A DNA stretch of 64,000 bases, taken from NCBI RefSeq assembly GCF_014284335.1, contig NZ_JACOGF010000016.1, forward strand, positions 62,001 to 126,000. Reading direction: 5' to 3'. Under the pieces are notes generated by a model, which saw only the letters and a program-made list of their open reading frames with translations, was not told where the DNA came from and did no database searches. Source of the DNA: Undibacterium hunanense. GTDB lineage: Bacteria > Pseudomonadota > Gammaproteobacteria > Burkholderiales > Burkholderiaceae_D. The position numbers were made by a program, and so were the translations under genes. This document shows positions 18,439 through 27,311 of the stretch, one piece after another (positions within the stretch are counted from its first letter, which is position 1; every line of letters begins with the position of its first letter).

Positions 18439-19155
18439 ATGGATGGCAAGGATGGCATTCCGCAATACCAAAGACATGATCTGGTCTGGCTTGATGATGA
18501 AGCTTGGGCCGCCGTATTGCAGACAACTGTATTGCAGACTCCCGCAGCACCAGACCTGCTCAGGCAGTGGCAGCAGCAGGAATGGCCAGCCGTGGTGACG
18601 CGCCGTCATCCCGACGTGGCAGAAGATGAAGTCTGCATAGGTTTTCCCTTGCCACCTGTGGATGGCAACAAGCCAAGGTTTGCCGCCATCGTCAAGGCAG
18701 AACACATTGCAGTCCATCAGTCGGCCCTGTCTTTGCATGGCGTGCTTGCGGTTGCCCCCATCATCTGGCAAGCAGCATTGCAGAACCTGCATCAGCAGGC
18801 ATTGATGGCGGGTATCAAGTTGCGTGTGTATGGCTCTTTGGCGATGCAGTTTTTGACCGGACAAAATTATCTGAGTGAGACATCCGACATCGACATCCTG
18901 TTTCGTCCTTTCCATCAGGCGCAATTGCGTGCCGGTCTGGCACTGCTGCAAGAATTTCAACAACTATTGCCGCTGGATGGGGAAATTGTATTCCCCGGTG
19001 AAGCCGCAGTTGCCTGGAAAGAATGGGCCTTGCCCGCCGATACAGAACAGGAATTCAGCCAGCAACGTGTCATCGTCAAAGGCATGCACAGTGTCAGTCT
19101 GCGTACCCGGCAGAGTCTGTTTGCGCATTTGCCTGAAGGTGAATTGCCATGCTGA
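18439..19155 (+). CDS. mdcG: Phosphoribosyl-dephospho-CoA transferase (holo-MdcC synthase)
   Basis: 238 aa. It attaches the prosthetic group to MdcC. The nucleotidyltransferase-like core has the acidic motif SETSDIDILF in the second half (about residues 150-160), preceded by KLRVYGSLAMQFLTGQ. The N-terminus begins RHDLVWLDDEAW, typical of MdcG. It is three bases after mdcE and overlaps mdcB by 7 bp. Confidence 0.92.
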   Translation: MDGKDGIPQYQRHDLVWLDDEAWAAVLQTTVLQTPAAPDLLRQWQQQEWPAVVTRRHPDVAEDEVCIGFPLPPVDGNKPRFAAIVKAEHIAVHQSALSLHGVLAVAPIIWQAALQNLHQQALMAGIKLRVYGSLAMQFLTGQNYLSETSDIDILFRPFHQAQLRAGLALLQEFQQLLPLDGEIVFPGEAAVAWKEWALPADTEQEFSQQRVIVKGMHSVSLRTRQSLFAHLPEGELPC

Positions 19156-20078
19156 CGCAGCTAAAGTCAATTGCTGAATCTGGTTTCCCCTTGCGGCAAA
19201 GCGTGGCAAAGTCAGACAGGCAATATCCCTATACGCAGCACATCGCCAGACTGGCAGTACGCAGCCTGTACGCCGAGCTGGTTCTGTATCCCAAACCGGG
19301 TCTGGTGTCCCTGCGTGACAATGGCAGTCATCATGACATGGATGCAGCCTGCTTCATGCGCAGTCTGTTTTCGTTGCGCCATTATTTCAAGGCAATTGCC
19401 ATCGCCGGTGCACAGGGTGCTGATTTTCACGAACTGAAAGCCCTGGGCATAGTGGCAGAGCAGCGCATGTTGCAGGCGACCAGGGGCATCAATACCCATC
19501 GCGGTGCCATCTTTGCAGTGGGCATGCTTAGTGCGGCTGCCGGATATTGCCTTGCCCGTGACCAGACCGTGACGGCTGTGACCTTACGGCAAACCATTGT
19601 CACGCAATGGGGCAAGGCACTGCGCATGCACAGTGTGCCACCCATGAGCGAGACGCATAGTCATGGACAGCTGGCAGCGAAGCAATATGCAGCCAGCGGT
19701 GCCAGGGAAGAAGCGGCGCTGAGTTTCCCTTCCGTATTCGAACTGGCATTGCCGCAATTGCAGCAAAGTCTGGATGAAGGCCGCAGCCTGTATCTGGCAC
19801 AGCTGGACAGTTTCTTTAGCCTGATGGCACATATTAGCGATACCAATCTGTATCACCGTGGCGGTACCGAGGGGATTGCCTATGCACGTCATGCCGCGCA
19901 ACAGTTTTTGGATCAGGGGGGCACAGCCCATCCCCAATGGCTGGCCATGGCAGAACACTCGCATCAGCAGTTTATCAAACGCAGGCTGTCACCCGGCGGT
20001 GCGGCAGACATGTTGGCCGCAACCTGCTTTGTGCATTATTGTGCAAAGATATTTCCTCTCAGTACCGGTCATGAATAA
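19149..20078 (+). CDS. mdcB: Triphosphoribosyl-dephospho-CoA synthase
   Basis: 309 aa, CitG/MdcB family. It makes the prosthetic-group precursor from dephospho-CoA and ATP. Signatures are YPKPGLVSLRDNGSHHDMD, GINTHRGAIFAVG and SDTNLYHRGGTEG. It overlaps mdcG at the start and mdcH at the end by a few bases. Its position between G and H follows the Acinetobacter-type order. Confidence 0.94.
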   Translation: MLTQLKSIAESGFPLRQSVAKSDRQYPYTQHIARLAVRSLYAELVLYPKPGLVSLRDNGSHHDMDAACFMRSLFSLRHYFKAIAIAGAQGADFHELKALGIVAEQRMLQATRGINTHRGAIFAVGMLSAAAGYCLARDQTVTAVTLRQTIVTQWGKALRMHSVPPMSETHSHGQLAAKQYAASGAREEAALSFPSVFELALPQLQQSLDEGRSLYLAQLDSFFSLMAHISDTNLYHRGGTEGIAYARHAAQQFLDQGGTAHPQWLAMAEHSHQQFIKRRLSPGGAADMLAATCFVHYCAKIFPLSTGHE

Positions 20079-21006
20079 ATTCGCCCTGCTTTGTCCGGGA
20101 CAGGGGGCACAGTCAGCGCAGATGTTTGCCCTGGCCAGCCAGCATACCGGTGCTGACAGCTTTGTGCAGGATGTATTGAAGCAAACCATTCATCAGCATG
20201 CGCTTGCAGACGTGTTGTCATCGACAGCGCTTTTGTTTGAAAACCGCTATGCCCAGCCCTTGCTGGTTGCCGCCACCCTTGCCAACTGGCTGGCACTAAA
20301 ACAGCACCTGCCCGTGCCCGATCTGGTTGCCGGTTATAGCGTGGGTGAGGTGGCAGCCCATGCCGTCAGTGGGAGCATGGAAGTGCTGGCTGCACTGGAA
20401 CTGGCTACCGCACGTGCAGCGTTGATGCAGGCTTGTGTGCACGCACCGCAACGCATGTTGGCTGTTTCTGGCATTGCGATTGAGGACATCCGGCATTTCG
20501 TTGCCGGTCATGATCTACATATTGCCATTATCACGGCCGACAACAAGGCTATCATCGCCGGCCTGGCAACACATATCAGCGCAGCCATTCCGGACATATT
20601 ACTTTTGCCTGGGCATGATATTGGCTACACAGAAGTTGCCGTCCACATCGCTTCACATACGCCATTGATGCAGGCGGCAGCAACAGATTTTGCGCAAGTG
20701 CTGATGGATACTACGATATGTGATACCGATGTCGGTGTGTTGGCCGGTATCACGGGAGAAACGGTCACTGCACCCGCAGCGATACGCAGCAGTTTGCTGG
20801 CCCAGATGACACAGACCATACAGTGGCATGCCTGTATGGATGCCATGGCAGAAAGTGGTATCCGCTTTGCGCTGGAACTGGGGCCAGGCGCGGCCTTGTC
20901 CAGAATGCTGCAGTTACGCCATCCACACATTGCCTGTCGTTCAGTGGCAGATTTTCGCAGTCTTGAAGGCGTTATCCAGTGGGTGCAACGCCAGCGGGAG
21001 AATTGA
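20071..21006 (+). CDS. mdcH: Malonyl-CoA:ACP transacylase of malonate decarboxylase (epsilon)
   Basis: 311 aa from ATG 20071. FabD-like acyltransferase: LLCPGQGAQSAQM at the N-terminus, nucleophile Ser in AGYSVGEVAAH, and HIASHTPLMQAAA containing the catalytic His. It primes holo-MdcC with a malonyl group from malonyl-CoA so that the cycle can start. A longer reading frame begins inside mdcB and is not preferred. Last mdc gene, with 39 bp before the next gene. Confidence 0.94.
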   Translation: MNKFALLCPGQGAQSAQMFALASQHTGADSFVQDVLKQTIHQHALADVLSSTALLFENRYAQPLLVAATLANWLALKQHLPVPDLVAGYSVGEVAAHAVSGSMEVLAALELATARAALMQACVHAPQRMLAVSGIAIEDIRHFVAGHDLHIAIITADNKAIIAGLATHISAAIPDILLLPGHDIGYTEVAVHIASHTPLMQAAATDFAQVLMDTTICDTDVGVLAGITGETVTAPAAIRSSLLAQMTQTIQWHACMDAMAESGIRFALELGPGAALSRMLQLRHPHIACRSVADFRSLEGVIQWVQRQREN

Positions 21007-21045
21007 ATTTGAATCCAAGCCACCTTCCACATCCCAGGAGCCAGC

Positions 21046-21678
21046 ATGAAACGTATTACACTTGCCTCTACCTTTATTCCATTTATTCTCGCCATGACTA
21101 TCAATACCCTGGCCCAGGCTGCCGAACGTCTGCCTACCATTCCGCCATCGCAATATACGGAAGAACAGAAAAAAGCTGCCGAAGAATTTCTGGCGACGCG
21201 CAAGGTTCCTGTATTTGGCCCCTTCGAACCACTGATGTATAGCCCGCAAGTCATGACACAGGCACGTGCCATGGGCGATTATCTGCGTTATCAGTCTGCG
21301 CTCGGCACTACCCTCAGCGAACTGGTGATACTGATTACTGCCCGTGAATGGTCACAAGATTATGAGTGGTATGTGCACCATCCCATTGCCCTGAAGGCCG
21401 GTATCAAAGCCGAAGTGACAGCCGCCATTGCCGATGGCAGACGCCCGGTGGGCATGACAGAAGATGAAGAAATCGTCTATGATTTTTCTACCGAGCTGCA
21501 CAAAAATAAACGGGTGTCAGATCGTACCTATGCACGGGCAGAAAAACGTTTTGGCAACAAGGGAATCGTCGATATGACAGGCATCAATGCCTACTACACC
21601 TTGCTGGCGATGCAGATGAATGTAGCGCAGTATCAAATGCCCAGAGACGGCAAGAAACTCGTGCGCTTTCCAGAGTGA
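21046..21678 (+). CDS. Exported carboxymuconolactone-decarboxylase/AhpD-fold protein
   Basis: 210 aa with a cleavable signal peptide (MKRITLASTFIPFILAMTINTLAQAA). The mature part has the CMD core LRYQSALGTTLSELVILITAREWSQDYEWYVHHPIALKAGI. The CxxC of peroxidase-active AhpD proteins is absent (EWSQDYEWYVHH in its place), so a thiol peroxidase role is unlikely. AGGAG sits before the ATG. It is 39 bp after mdcH and ahead of the terminator, so it is probably the last gene of the malonate operon. Why a periplasmic CMD protein should accompany malonate use is unclear. Confidence 0.8.
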   Translation: MKRITLASTFIPFILAMTINTLAQAAERLPTIPPSQYTEEQKKAAEEFLATRKVPVFGPFEPLMYSPQVMTQARAMGDYLRYQSALGTTLSELVILITAREWSQDYEWYVHHPIALKAGIKAEVTAAIADGRRPVGMTEDEEIVYDFSTELHKNKRVSDRTYARAEKRFGNKGIVDMTGINAYYTLLAMQMNVAQYQMPRDGKKLVRFPE

Positions 21679-21736
21679 GATGCGGGATTTTTACTTTTCC
21701 CCTTGATGCAAAAGGGGCAGGGGCAGGGGGCAGACA

Positions 21737-21766
21737 AAAAATATGGGGCCAATGCCCCATATTTTT
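21737..21766. terminator. Bidirectional terminator between malonate operon and infA
   Basis: A 13-bp perfect stem (AAAATATGGGGC-type arm, CAAT loop, GCCCCATATTTTT) with an A-run before and T-run after, so it can act in both directions on two convergent transcripts. Confidence 0.88.
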
Positions 21767-21796
21767 CACATCTGCTCTATGTGAGCGTAGCTGCTA

Positions 21797-22060
21797 TCAA
21801 TAACGACGACGCTGCTGACCACCACCTGATGGACCGCGCGTTTCAATATGGCGGAAAGTAATTCTGCCCTTGCTCAAATCATACGGTGACAATTCCAGCG
21901 TCACCTTGTCGCCAGCGAGTATGCGGATGTGATGCTGACGCATTTTGCCGGATGTATAAGCGATCAGCTTGTGACCGTTTTCAAGATTCACACGAAAACG
22001 TGAATCGGGCAGCACTTCTTCAACTTGACCATTCATTTCCAACAGTTCTTCTTTTGCCAT
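21797..22060 (-). CDS. infA: Translation initiation factor IF-1
   Basis: 87 aa, an S1/OB-fold protein: MNGQVEEVLPDSRFRVNLENGHKLIAYTSGKMRQHHIRILAGDKVTLELSPYDLSKGRITFRH. It binds the 30S A site with IF-2 and IF-3. Standard IF-1 is about 72 aa; here a 15-residue tail, ETRGPSGGGQQRRRY, is added. The gene is outside the ribosomal-protein operon, as in betaproteobacteria that carry a second infA. Start ATG 22060; the ribosome site is weak. An upstream hairpin (22119-22138) lies in the leader or promoter region. Confidence 0.95.
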   Translation of the reverse strand: MAKEELLEMNGQVEEVLPDSRFRVNLENGHKLIAYTSGKMRQHHIRILAGDKVTLELSPYDLSKGRITFRHIETRGPSGGGQQRRRY

Positions 22061-22563
22061 GGGTTTTTCATCTTTATAGTAGGTGAGACAACAGCACACA
22101 GACGGCGTCTCAAATGAACAGATGATCGCAATCATCTGCAAGGGAATACGGTGAACTCGCTGGTAATCGGACTATCAGCCCATCAGGCCTGAAAGCCGGT
22201 GCATCGAGGTTGAAGTAGGCTGTGCAGCCCATGGCTGTGGCCATCAGGTCATCACAGTGCGTAGATACAAAGGCAGATAGGTACTGCAAAAGGGCGATTG
22301 ATCATTTTTCGCAGCTTGCTGCCAGCATAGCAAATACGGAAAACCGGCTTTTTTCAGATGCGCGAAATTCAGTTATATCCGGATTATACTCTCTTGCACC
22401 AATTTCGCCGCATTTGCTTGCAGATCGTGGATAAAAAGACGAAATTAATATCAATTTAATATTTAAATAAAATTCTACCTCGCTTTTGCGCATCCGCAAT
22501 GTAGTCGTATTGGTAATTGCAACACGGCGCAGCAGCCAGACTCTTTAGAATGATGCTGGAATA
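22061..22563. other. Non-coding stretch upstream of infA with one perfect hairpin
   Basis: About 500 bp without a convincing gene. It contains CAGATGAT-CGCA-ATCATCTG (22119-22138), an 8-bp perfect stem with a 4-base loop about 60 bp upstream of the infA start, plausibly in its 5' leader. Short frames on both strands have no recognisable content. Confidence 0.5.
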
Positions 22564-24312
22564 TCAAGATTTCGAGAACAATATCCTTTCCTTGAATTTG
22601 ATATGCCCTGGCGTATAGTAATTTTTTGACCAGTCTTCATCATTGAATTTAAGCCTGAGTGGGGTGGCTTTTTGTGCTGTGCTGAGTGCGGCCCTGAATG
22701 CATAGTGGTCCACCAGTCGCACTGCTTCAATCGCAAAGACAGTAGCGACTTCCTGATCGTAAATGGCAATCAGATTGTCGCCGTTTTCCTGTTCGCCACC
22801 TTCCGCCAGATTCGATGAACCAAAAAAAACCACTGGCTTGCTGTCATTGAAATCCACCACTACGAATTTATGGTGGATTTTATGCGCCAGGCCTTCCTGC
22901 ATTTCTTTATTGAACGGTGGTGGCACCAGTTTATTCAAGGCTGCTGACGTGACCAGTACGCCAGGTTTCCCGGGCGAATAGACTTGTACGCCGGAAGTGG
23001 ATTTTTTATTGTCAGCAGAATTTTTTTCGCCATCTTTACCACCAGGATTATCGGTAACGCCATAGGAGAAGATTTTCCCCTCATCGTGAATTGTCCGCAG
23101 TGTGTCCAGCACCGAACTTTGCCCAACCAGTGCCATGACAGCAAACAGCACAGAGCTGTTTGCCGTGTTCATTTCGTTTTGCAGCCTGTCCAGAGAAAAC
23201 GTATTTTTCTTATGCGGTGCGAAACTGAAAACACTGGATGGCAGACCAGGCTTGTTAATGGCATATTCTTGTTGGGATATCTTGTCCGCCGTAAATTGGG
23301 GAGTACTCAATCCGCCATTGAACGCGGCTTCAAAGGATTGCGCATACAGTTGGGCCACATCACTGTCGCTAAAGATCGCAACATGGTTGGCATTAACGTA
23401 CAGGCCAGTCACCGAAAAATTGGTGGAACCGGTCAGCACACGCGCAGGTTTCCCCTTGATGCGCATGATGAAGACTTTATTGTGCTGGTACCTTGAGAAT
23501 TTCCCGGTTTTTACGTTTGCCTTTCCGGCCGATTTTTGCAGCAATGCCTCAGCCTGTGGTTCCAGTGCCTTATCCCCCACATGGGTAGCAGAATTATCCA
23601 TGACGATGCGTACTTTTTTGCCCAGAACTGCCAGCGCACGGACGATATCCGGTTCGTTGAAATCGTACACCATGGCATCCAGCGTGGCATCTTTGTTCAA
23701 ATAGCATTCGTTCAGGAAATCAATGATTGCTTCCCGCGCATGTGCCCCTAGCCATTGGTATTGATCAACATAGTCGGCAGTGGGGAAATCAATCGCCTTT
23801 TGCTTCGGGCTGATCGCCTTCGCTCCAAATTTGTCGGTATAAGCCTGAGACGATAAATACCCTCTTGTGAAAGCCAGTTCAAAATTCTTTTGTTTAAATG
23901 GCTGGCACATGGCCTTGATGCTGACCGTATCACCCGTAGTCAGCGCAGCGCTATGCGCGGCTGAAAATAATTTGACGGATACTTCATATTCAAGCTCGCC
24001 AAAGGCATCGCTTGCCGGAAAATCTACCCACCAGAACTTCTGGAAAGGGGCATCTTCCGACGAATGCCATTTTCTGTCCTTGGCAGTGGTCTCGTTGGTG
24101 TAATCCGATGTAAACGACAGTCTGTTGAGCAGGGGGCTCCAACTGCCACCTTTAAAGCGTCGTCGTATCGAAAAACCAGCCAGGTCCTTCCTCTTGTGTT
24201 CATCGACGTTAAAGGCCAACATCACGCATTGGTCACCGCTATAGGCGCGCACGGTAAGAGCCCCGGAACTTGCTGAGGCAGAATGTGCAGAAGTACTCAG
24301 ATTGCCAGACAT
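22564..24312 (-). CDS. Phospholipase D-like domain protein
   Basis: 582 aa. Two PLD-type catalytic blocks: HNKVFIMRIKGKPARVLTGSTNFS (about 280-305) and HHKFVVVDFNDSKPVVFFGSSNLAEGG (about 487-513), each with the HxK...GS.N pattern. The N-terminal 150 residues are a beta-rich unknown region. No signal peptide is evident. The ribosome site GGAGAAG precedes ATG 24312. PLD-fold proteins include phosphatidyl-transferases, nucleases and secreted effectors, and this one cannot be assigned further. It lies downstream of a LytTR regulator on the same strand but 374 bp away, so it is probably a separate unit. Confidence 0.82.
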   Translation of the reverse strand: MSGNLSTSAHSASASSGALTVRAYSGDQCVMLAFNVDEHKRKDLAGFSIRRRFKGGSWSPLLNRLSFTSDYTNETTAKDRKWHSSEDAPFQKFWWVDFPASDAFGELEYEVSVKLFSAAHSAALTTGDTVSIKAMCQPFKQKNFELAFTRGYLSSQAYTDKFGAKAISPKQKAIDFPTADYVDQYQWLGAHAREAIIDFLNECYLNKDATLDAMVYDFNEPDIVRALAVLGKKVRIVMDNSATHVGDKALEPQAEALLQKSAGKANVKTGKFSRYQHNKVFIMRIKGKPARVLTGSTNFSVTGLYVNANHVAIFSDSDVAQLYAQSFEAAFNGGLSTPQFTADKISQQEYAINKPGLPSSVFSFAPHKKNTFSLDRLQNEMNTANSSVLFAVMALVGQSSVLDTLRTIHDEGKIFSYGVTDNPGGKDGEKNSADNKKSTSGVQVYSPGKPGVLVTSAALNKLVPPPFNKEMQEGLAHKIHHKFVVVDFNDSKPVVFFGSSNLAEGGEQENGDNLIAIYDQEVATVFAIEAVRLVDHYAFRAALSTAQKATPLRLKFNDEDWSKNYYTPGHIKFKERILFSKS

Positions 24313-24686
24313 GTTGCTTCTCCAGTTAATGAATCACATTGTTTTGAAATGAGCTTCAGTTCCGTCCTGATCCAAACTCTCCAACATCGCACGCTGACAC
24401 AGCCACGCCCCCAGCCCTTACAAGGTGCGTCTGTGTGTATTTGTTATTATTTTGGTAATTTTGTATCAGCGCTTATGACTGCCTGAAGAAATTCATTCGC
24501 AGTGATAGCGCGAGACTTTCCAGCAACAAGACAGGACAATCAAGTTTAAGGCGTTTTAATAATAGTTGCCATTATTTCTTGCTATTTAAAGCACAAATGG
24601 AGTTCGGCTGCATTGCTTGAAAGGGATTCCACAGTCGCAGGGCGGGAATCCGGATAGTGGCGTCCACCCTATAGCTGGAAAACTGA
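24313..24686. other. Intergenic stretch with a possible terminator
   Basis: 374 bp between the LytTR gene and the PLD gene, both minus strand. GGATTCC (24624-24630) and GGAATCC (24645-24651) form a 7-bp inverted repeat close to the LytTR stop, which may end that transcript. Nothing else was recognised. Confidence 0.4.
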
Positions 24687-25406
24687 TCAGGAAGCACCAA
24701 GTATTTTTTTGATTTTCGGATACATGGAGCGTGAAACCGGAATGTCGCTTGAAAATGCGGTATCGACTGAATACTTTCCTCCTGCACTGATAGACAGGCG
24801 CTTGAAGTGCTGCATATTCACCACATACGAGCGATGTATGCGTACAAAACTCCGGGGTAGAATTCCCAGCATGTTCTCTAAAGATTTCTCATGGAAGTGC
24901 TGTTTTCCGTCGCGGCATACAATCTTGCTGTAGTGCCCATCAGCCTGTACAAAATCGATATCTGCAATGACCAGTAATTCTATATTCCCCATTTTTTTAA
25001 GCACCAGGCTGGCACTTTGATCATCTGGTGGCCGGCGTTTCTCATAACGTTCAAATGCCAAAAACAGACGTTCCTGGCTAAAGGGTTTAGGTACGAAGTC
25101 AATAACACCAAAACCAAATGCGGTCACTGCCTGCTCGGTATGCGCAGAAATAATAATTGTCTGCAAATTGGTCGCGTCCGGCTTGGCAGCCATGTGATTC
25201 AATTGCAAAATTTTAAAACCATCATGGCCTGACAAATTCAAATCCAGCAATAACAGATCAAAACGTGTTTTATCCAGCAGGGCCAGGGCATCATCAATAT
25301 CATCACATTGATGCAATTGATCAAGCTGCTCTCCAAAATAATCCCTTACCTCGCGCAGCAGGCGTTGGGCGATCAAGGGCTCATCTTCAACGATCAGTAA
25401 TTTCAT
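24687..25406 (-). CDS. LytTR-family response regulator
   Basis: 239 aa. Receiver domain 1-120 (VEDEP acidic patch, phospho-acceptor Asp55 in LLLLDLNLSGHDG, conserved Lys in FVPKPFSQERL), then a LytTR DNA-binding domain about 130-235 (IDFVQADGHYSKIVCRDGKQHFHEKSLE...FVRIHRSYVVN). Its start overlaps the 3' end of the sensor kinase gene by 20 bp, so they form one operon. LytTR proteins bind direct repeats upstream of targets; no target could be identified here. Confidence 0.93.
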   Translation of the reverse strand: MKLLIVEDEPLIAQRLLREVRDYFGEQLDQLHQCDDIDDALALLDKTRFDLLLLDLNLSGHDGFKILQLNHMAAKPDATNLQTIIISAHTEQAVTAFGFGVIDFVPKPFSQERLFLAFERYEKRRPPDDQSASLVLKKMGNIELLVIADIDFVQADGHYSKIVCRDGKQHFHEKSLENMLGILPRSFVRIHRSYVVNMQHFKRLSISAGGKYSVDTAFSSDIPVSRSMYPKIKKILGAS

Positions 25407-27165
25407 GGGTTTTCTTCGTCTGTTTCTGAACAGATTCTATGTAGAACTCATCCCTATTGATGAAATCAGTTCCAGATATCAGTGGCAATTGAAATCGTGC
25501 ATGCCAAAAATCACCAACTTGCTCCGTTACATAGCTGGCGCGACCATCAAAAACTTCTTGTAAACTTTGATGAATATAGTGATTTCCTGTACCTGTACCA
25601 GTGTGCGCTCTTGGGCTGACTACAGGCAGTTTCATTACTATGCCCACAGACTCCATGCTGCGATGTATATGCAGCTCAAATAGCGTTTCCTGCCTGTATT
25701 TATTGTGTGAAAATGCATTTTCCAATACAGTCAACAAGATGGCTGGCGGGATACTGATCGCCGACGGATCCCCTTTTATCTGCAAGGTGCATTTTTTTTG
25801 CAGGCGAGCACTCATGATCTCCAGATAATTCTTACACAGCTCCAGTTCCTGCGTCAAAGCGATCTGCGTGTGACTTGCGTACTCGTTCAACATTCTGAAT
25901 TCACGGCCCAATGCCTGGATAAATTCTTCCGCCTGTCGTGGCGACTGGTGCAGTAATTCTCCCACCAGGCTCAAGGAATTCATGAGGAAATGCGGTTGCA
26001 AACTGCGTCGCAGCAACTGATTTTCCAACTGAGTGGCTAACGCTGCTTTTTGCCTGTCATGGACAAACTGCTGTAGCAGTTGCAGCAAGATGCTGAATAA
26101 TAAAAAACATACACTCAGGCCAAAACCCGTTTCTGCAAAATGGAAAGCGGGTATCAAAAAAAGCCCCAAAGAACAAATCACGACGACCAGCCCTCTTTTA
26201 CTGGCGCTTTTCTGACGTTTATACGCAATGATACTGATGGCCAAACTTGCTACAAGGGCGACGCCAAACATCATCTCACTCTTGTGATCAAAATAAGGAC
26301 TGATGAACGTCATCGTGACAGTCAATAAGGCCAGGATGCCGGTAATCAACATCAGGCGCTGGAACCGGAAGTAAGCCAGAAAATACACAGGCAACAGGAC
26401 AGAGAACAGGCAGGTCAGTCCGGCCACCAGATACAACCTGATCAAGTGAAATGGATACAGATAGCCAAACAGGCCGCGCCAGGCTTCAACTACCAGTAGG
26501 CAACTCGCCACCAGACACAATATTAAAAAAAGTACCCAGTGCGTATGCCGCTGGTAAAACAAAGTCAGACCTGAGAATAACAAGACCACCAGTAATAACG
26601 CACCGGCCAATAACAGGGGAAGAATAATCCCCGTGTTACTGGCCACATACAGGCTGTACGGTTCCGTGATCGACAAATCATAGAAAGGATTCTTGATCTG
26701 ATTGTTGCCGTGATAGCTGGAAAGTTTTAATACCAGGCTGTGCATACCTTGCTGCAATTGCTCAGGCGTCAGGCTGACACTGTATTCTATATACCCAGGT
26801 ATTTCCTCTTTGGCCGAGACGGCCGGTTTGCCATTGCGCCCCACTTTCACACCATCAAGAAATAACTCGGAAGCTGCCAGCAAGGAAAAAGACAAGACTT
26901 GATTTCGCGTTGGCGTCTTAGACATCAAAAATTGCGCTGAAAGGCAGTAATGCTGCATGGGTTTGAGATCATGCAAAGAAAATCCTGCCTGAACAGGCTG
27001 CCTGGATTGCTCATTCAGGGATGTCAGGTTCGCTTTACCACATTGAGAAAAATCACCCTGCAGATGCTGAAAGCGCAGACCCATCAAATCTACCTGTGCA
27101 TGGCAGGGGTCAAGCGCGAAGAGCAAAAGAACAAATAGCAGGCATTTTGTAAAAGTCGAAGTCAT
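25387..27165 (-). CDS. LytS-type sensor kinase with 7TM-DISM sensor region
   Basis: 592 aa from ATG 27165. That start gives a signal peptide (MTSTFTKCLLFVLLLFALDPCHA) and is preferred over an upstream GTG at 27216. Periplasmic DISMED2-like beta domain about 25-190, seven membrane helices about 195-385, then a His_kinase/HATPase module with phosphorylation motif LQPHFLMNSLSLVGELLH and N-box LLTVLENAFSHNKY. It signals to the overlapping LytTR regulator. DISMED2 domains often bind carbohydrate-like ligands. The last 30 codons contain one copy of a dispersed palindromic repeat (25444-25472). Confidence 0.9.
   Translation of the reverse strand: MTSTFTKCLLFVLLLFALDPCHAQVDLMGLRFQHLQGDFSQCGKANLTSLNEQSRQPVQAGFSLHDLKPMQHYCLSAQFLMSKTPTRNQVLSFSLLAASELFLDGVKVGRNGKPAVSAKEEIPGYIEYSVSLTPEQLQQGMHSLVLKLSSYHGNNQIKNPFYDLSITEPYSLYVASNTGIILPLLLAGALLLVVLLFSGLTLFYQRHTHWVLFLILCLVASCLLVVEAWRGLFGYLYPFHLIRLYLVAGLTCLFSVLLPVYFLAYFRFQRLMLITGILALLTVTMTFISPYFDHKSEMMFGVALVASLAISIIAYKRQKSASKRGLVVVICSLGLFLIPAFHFAETGFGLSVCFLLFSILLQLLQQFVHDRQKAALATQLENQLLRRSLQPHFLMNSLSLVGELLHQSPRQAEEFIQALGREFRMLNEYASHTQIALTQELELCKNYLEIMSARLQKKCTLQIKGDPSAISIPPAILLTVLENAFSHNKYRQETLFELHIHRSMESVGIVMKLPVVSPRAHTGTGTGNHYIHQSLQEVFDGRASYVTEQVGDFWHARFQLPLISGTDFINRDEFYIESVQKQTKKTHEITDR
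25444..25472. repeat. 29-nt dispersed palindromic repeat, copy C (inside the kinase gene)
   Basis: The 29-nt element starts GAACTCATCCCTATTGATG and ends AAATCAGTTC. It matches the copy at 39422-39450 at 27 of 29 positions, yet here it encodes residues GTDFINRDEF of the sensor kinase. Confidence 0.7.
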
Positions 27166-27311
27166 GAGGGGATTGTATCCATGTTTTTCGGCTACCAAGT
27201 GCAAATCAGGTGGCACAAGTGCAGTTCGTGTGGTTTTTGTTTTTTTCCTGCTGATGCATGACTAAGATGCCGGATCTCTTATGTCTATTGTCTATCGTCT
27301 ACGTCATCACC

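Noticed and set aside
21046..21678. Calling the exported CMD-fold protein an AhpD peroxidase.
   Set aside because: The CxxC pair is missing.
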